NCBI GenBank assembly: GCA_035403355.1
Contig: DAONFA010000003.1
Span: 1 to 64,000 of the forward strand
Reading direction: 5' to 3'
Origin: Candidatus Cloacimonas sp.
GTDB lineage: Bacteria; Cloacimonadota; Cloacimonadia; Cloacimonadales; Cloacimonadaceae
Length of the DNA stretch: 64,000 nt
Under the pieces are notes generated by a model. The model was not told where the DNA came from. It ran no database searches and saw only the letters and a list, made by a program, of their open reading frames with translations. Every line of letters starts with the position of its first letter. Position 1 is the first letter of the stretch. The translations under genes were made by a program, and so were the position numbers. Below are positions 61,504 to 64,000 of the stretch, in pieces.

Positions 61504-62605
61504 TTTCCCAACCCCGGGCAATTAATTCTGATAATTTTAAACTATCTTCAAACCTGTTAAAGATTTTTTTTACTCTTGCAGGACCCAGTGGCTCTCTAAC
61601 TATCAGACGGCTTTTTTCCACTCCAAAATAATCAATCAGTTCAGGATGATGACTGATAATTATAATTTGGGGTATCGTAACTCCACAAACATCACTAAGT
61701 TCCATAAGCCAGGGTTGAATTTCCGCAAGTGCTACATAATTTTCCGGTTCATCCATCATCAAAGTATTACCCATATCTTGTAAACATACTAACAATGTAT
61801 GTAAGATGAGCAAAACTTTTTGCCCATCGGAAAGCCGATCAAAATCAAAAAATAGGGTCTTATCTTTTTTATTTTCACTCCGAAAGCCAACTTGCAAGAT
61901 ACGATGTTTACCTGCTAATTCCAATTTTAAGGAATCAAATCCATAGATAGAATTCCGTAGATAAGTTATCAAATCATACATTTTATCCTGATGCTCTTGA
62001 GAAAAATAACGATACCAGGAAACAAAATTCTTCCCATCCCTAAATAACTGTGAGGATTCATCTTCAGAAACAGAATGGATGGCTTTCGGTTCCAGATTTA
62101 AAATAAATAACTTGTTTATCCAGTCCTTGAACCAAGTTAATTTTGTATTATCCTGCCTGGGGACAACCATAGAAAGTCCTGAGAACATCCAATCAAAAGA
62201 AATGACCGCTCCTTCCTTAAAATAATCATTGTATAAATGAATATCACCTTTTTCAAAAGAGAAGATTACTTTATGATCATAATGAAGCGTTTCCCGTTCA
62301 ACGCGTAATTTCCCTAACTCCCTTTGATGAGAAATGACTAAACGATATATATAAATTCCTCCGTTACCCTCAACTTGGAGCTCAAATGTTTGCTCATTGG
62401 AATCAAGCCAAGCGGTTAAATCCTCAGGAAAAAAGACCTCATAGACCTTTGCATTATCTATTATTAACCTTCTTAAGTTATACAGAATATCAAATATACT
62501 TGTTTTACCCCCGCCATTGGGACCAAGTAATAAAGTTAAACTATCAAATTCAATCTCAAAATTGACTAAACAGCGATAATTATTAACCCAAAGTTTAGTT
62601 AGCAT
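61496..62605 (-). CDS. OLD/RecF-like AAA ATPase of a two-gene unit
   Basis: A 369-residue ABC-type ATPase. Walker A LLLGPNGGGKTSIFDIL lies near residue 30. The ABC-like signature LSDGQKVLLILHTLL, Walker B NTLMMDEPENYVAL and switch His IIISHHPELIDYFG are in the C-terminal third. The middle is a variable alpha-helical insertion. It belongs to the AAA_21/OLD-like group used by AbiL, PARIS, RloAB and Gabija-like systems. I use the ATG at 62605, preceded by AAGGAG; the earlier ATG at 62665 has no such site. It lies between an inverted-repeat element and tRNA-Leu. Confidence 0.82.
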   Translation of the reverse strand: MLTKLWVNNYRCLVNFEIEFDSLTLLLGPNGGGKTSIFDILYNLRRLIIDNAKVYEVFFPEDLTAWLDSNEQTFELQVEGNGGIYIYRLVISHQRELGKLRVERETLHYDHKVIFSFEKGDIHLYNDYFKEGAVISFDWMFSGLSMVVPRQDNTKLTWFKDWINKLFILNLEPKAIHSVSEDESSQLFRDGKNFVSWYRYFSQEHQDKMYDLITYLRNSIYGFDSLKLELAGKHRILQVGFRSENKKDKTLFFDFDRLSDGQKVLLILHTLLVCLQDMGNTLMMDEPENYVALAEIQPWLMELSDVCGVTIPQIIIISHHPELIDYFGVEKSRLIVREPLGPARVKKIFNRFEDSLKLSELIARGWENE

Positions 62606-62811
62606 TTTATACTCCTTACTTAAGCAATTCATAAATCTGAATCCTGATATACAATTATCTTTCAAACCAACTAATTAAGTTAAGTATTTATGTCAAAGCA
62701 ATTCTCTACTCTCAAGCTAACGCCAATTGGATAACTTTGCTTTTTGCGGTTGATGGCTTATATTGTTATTAAAGATAAAATGTTCCGAAGAAAGCAAAAA
62801 TGCCTTTTTAC

Positions 62812-62840
62812 TTGACAGGGAAACAGTGATTGATTTTGTG
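62812..62840 (+). promoter_or_regulatory. Candidate promoter of tRNA-Leu
   Basis: A TTGACA box (62812-62817) within ACTTGACA, a 17-base spacer, then TTTGTG, ending 16 bases before the tRNA. Confidence 0.5.
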
Positions 62841-62856
62841 GCAAAATAAAGAGAGT

Positions 62857-62943
62857 GCCGAAGTGGTGAAACTGGTAGACGCAGTGGACTCAAAATCCAC
62901 CGGGCATTAGCTCATGCCGGTTCGATTCCGGCCTTCGGCACCA
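62857..62943 (+). tRNA. tRNA-Leu (anticodon CAA)
   Basis: An 87-base type II tRNA. The acceptor stem is GCCGAAG/CTTCGGC with discriminator A and encoded CCA. The anticodon stem-loop has CAA at 62891-62893, reading UUG. A long variable arm (GGGCATTAGCTCATGCC) and the T-arm GGTTCGATTCC are present. Confidence 0.95.
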
Positions 62944-63139
62944 TCGTTAACTTTGAGGAGCGAAGACCTTTTATTTGCTATGGGGACTAAGTCCTAATAA
63001 TGTAGTTGACTGTAGAAGAGGCATAATCTAAACTGATATTTATTTCCCGCAGATTAGATTATATGAATTCATATCATATACTTCGGTTGATCTTTATATG
63101 CAACCTGAAACTTATTATACAAAACCCTGTGGAGGTATA

Positions 63140-64000
63140 ATGTTCAAGCGCCACATAATAGTGTTCAGCATTTTGCTGATGCTAATTCTACCTTATGCCT
63201 TGTCTGGAATTTCTCAGGCAACAATGTTATTCTTAACTTTTGAGCCCGGAGCTCGTGCCAATGCTATGGGACGTGCTTATTCTGCCATAGCTGATGATGC
63301 TTATGCTATGTGGTGGAATCCCGGAGCTGCAGCTTTTAACAAAAATACACAAATAGCTGCAACTCACATCCCTTGGTTACAAGGTTCCGGAATTGATGAT
63401 ATCTTCTATGAATATTTGGGATTCAATAATTATTTTTATGGTATTGGTAACATCAATGCTCATGTAATCTGGTTGGATGCTGGAACTCAGCCACAAACCA
63501 GTTCCCAGGATGTAAATTTAGGTGATTTTCACACTTATGAAGTTGCCGGAGCTTTAGGTTATGGCTATGAAGTAGTCCCTGAAAAAATTGGTATCGGGGG
63601 CAATTTTAAGCTATTGTATTCTTATCTGGGACCCGGCACTGGTTTAACTGAAACGGAAGGTTCTGCTTTCAGCTTTGCTTTTGATGCCGGAGTTTTGTTC
63701 AAAGATGTGGCTGTAGATAATTTTAATGCTTCAGTTGTTATCCAGAATATCGGACCCAATATTACTTATGTGGATAAAGATCAATCAGACCCTGCTCCTA
63801 TGACTTTCAGAGCCGGGCTTGGCTATACAGTTTTTGACAATCCGATGGGACGCTTAATCACTACTGCCGAAATGAGTAAAATTCTGGCAAACGATGATCC
63901 TTTGTATGAAAGGTTTATTACCGGATGGAAGTATTTTGACGAAACCATTTATGGAGTTGGGGCAGAATATACTTACTTGAATCTGATTGCTTTACGCGGC
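63140..64000 (+). CDS. porV: PorV-like outer-membrane protein (5' part, runs off the window)
   Basis: 287 codons remain open at the window end. After a signal peptide (residues 1-24) comes FLTFEPGARANAMGRAYSAIADDAYAMWWNPGA, the diagnostic start of PorV/PorQ (UPF0164) barrels, FadL-like proteins that shuttle type IX secretion cargo at the outer membrane. Later strands such as GALGYGYEVVPEKIGIGGNF and FRAGLGYTVFDNPMGRLI fit a beta-barrel. GGAGGT lies four bases upstream of the ATG. It agrees with the T9SS-like cargo domain of the protein at 57753-59891. Confidence 0.82.
   Translation, partial: MFKRHIIVFSILLMLILPYALSGISQATMLFLTFEPGARANAMGRAYSAIADDAYAMWWNPGAAAFNKNTQIAATHIPWLQGSGIDDIFYEYLGFNNYFYGIGNINAHVIWLDAGTQPQTSSQDVNLGDFHTYEVAGALGYGYEVVPEKIGIGGNFKLLYSYLGPGTGLTETEGSAFSFAFDAGVLFKDVAVDNFNASVVIQNIGPNITYVDKDQSDPAPMTFRAGLGYTVFDNPMGRLITTAEMSKILANDDPLYERFITGWKYFDETIYGVGAEYTYLNLIALRG

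Noticed and set aside
62857..62943. tRNA-Leu as an integration site (attB) for an island carrying the ATPase pair
   Set aside because: No duplicate of the tRNA 3' end was found on the far side of the unit and no integrase is present; the pair lies on the 5' side of the tRNA.

Overview
The window reads as about 64 kb of a low-GC, Gram-negative, strictly anaerobic fermenter. LptD and GmhB imply an LPS outer membrane. A PorV-like protein and a secreted protein with an SPNPF/FlgD-like C-terminal domain imply type IX-like secretion. An [FeFe]-hydrogenase with NADH-oxidising subunits, a PPi-dependent phosphofructokinase and glutamate dehydrogenase fit amino-acid and sugar fermentation. Together these suggest Cloacimonadota (Candidatus Cloacimonas-like). 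This is inference from gene content; no 16S rRNA gene is present.

Layout. 1-1460: gene-free, filled with three repeat families. 1460-6964: xth, divergent from lptD-gmhB-SpoU methyltransferase-xdhC. 6965-7388: purine-rich repeats and a hairpin. 7389-17862: a leftward operon of 11 genes with its own promoter. It encodes the catalytic hydrogenase HydA, two NuoE/NuoF-type diaphorase pairs, a cysteine-free HndB homologue, a sensory-type hydrogenase and small regulators (two DRTGG, two HATPase, one PHP protein). 18091-24818: a UPF0173 hydrolase, a repeat element, a lipoprotein, a four-gene membrane operon of unknown function and a RhaD-like aldolase. 25132-33014: glnS, a TM1266-like protein, a glycosyltransferase, dnaX, pfp and gdhA. 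33182-44516: a four-domain CoA-disulfide reductase and a complete phosphate regulon (PhoB/PhoR plus a sigma factor; porin-pstSCAB-phoU behind a Pho-box-like promoter). 44861-49922: lemA, mscS, a HAD phosphatase, yjbQ, an outer-membrane protein and UDP-GlcNAc 2-epimerase. 49981-57533: an Arg-gingipain/peptidylarginine deiminase fusion, ribosomal protein S1 with long acidic tails, and a Cmk-IspH fusion. 57753-64000: a secreted T9SS-like cargo, a 750-bp element with terminal inverted repeats, an AAA ATPase/TOPRIM-like pair (possible phage defence), tRNA-Leu(CAA) and the start of porV.

Main highlights. The protein at 49981-53379 joins a C25 Arg-specific protease to a peptidylarginine deiminase. 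Both the protease specificity residues and the deiminase residues that recognise a C-terminal Arg appear conserved, so one secreted polypeptide could cleave after Arg and then citrullinate the new C-terminus. Other items of note are the DUF6754-type membrane operon (20562-23819), the two-gene ATPase/TOPRIM-like unit beside tRNA-Leu, a three-copy composite repeat built of 131-bp hairpin units, and a hydrogenase operon with a duplicated and partly degenerate diaphorase.
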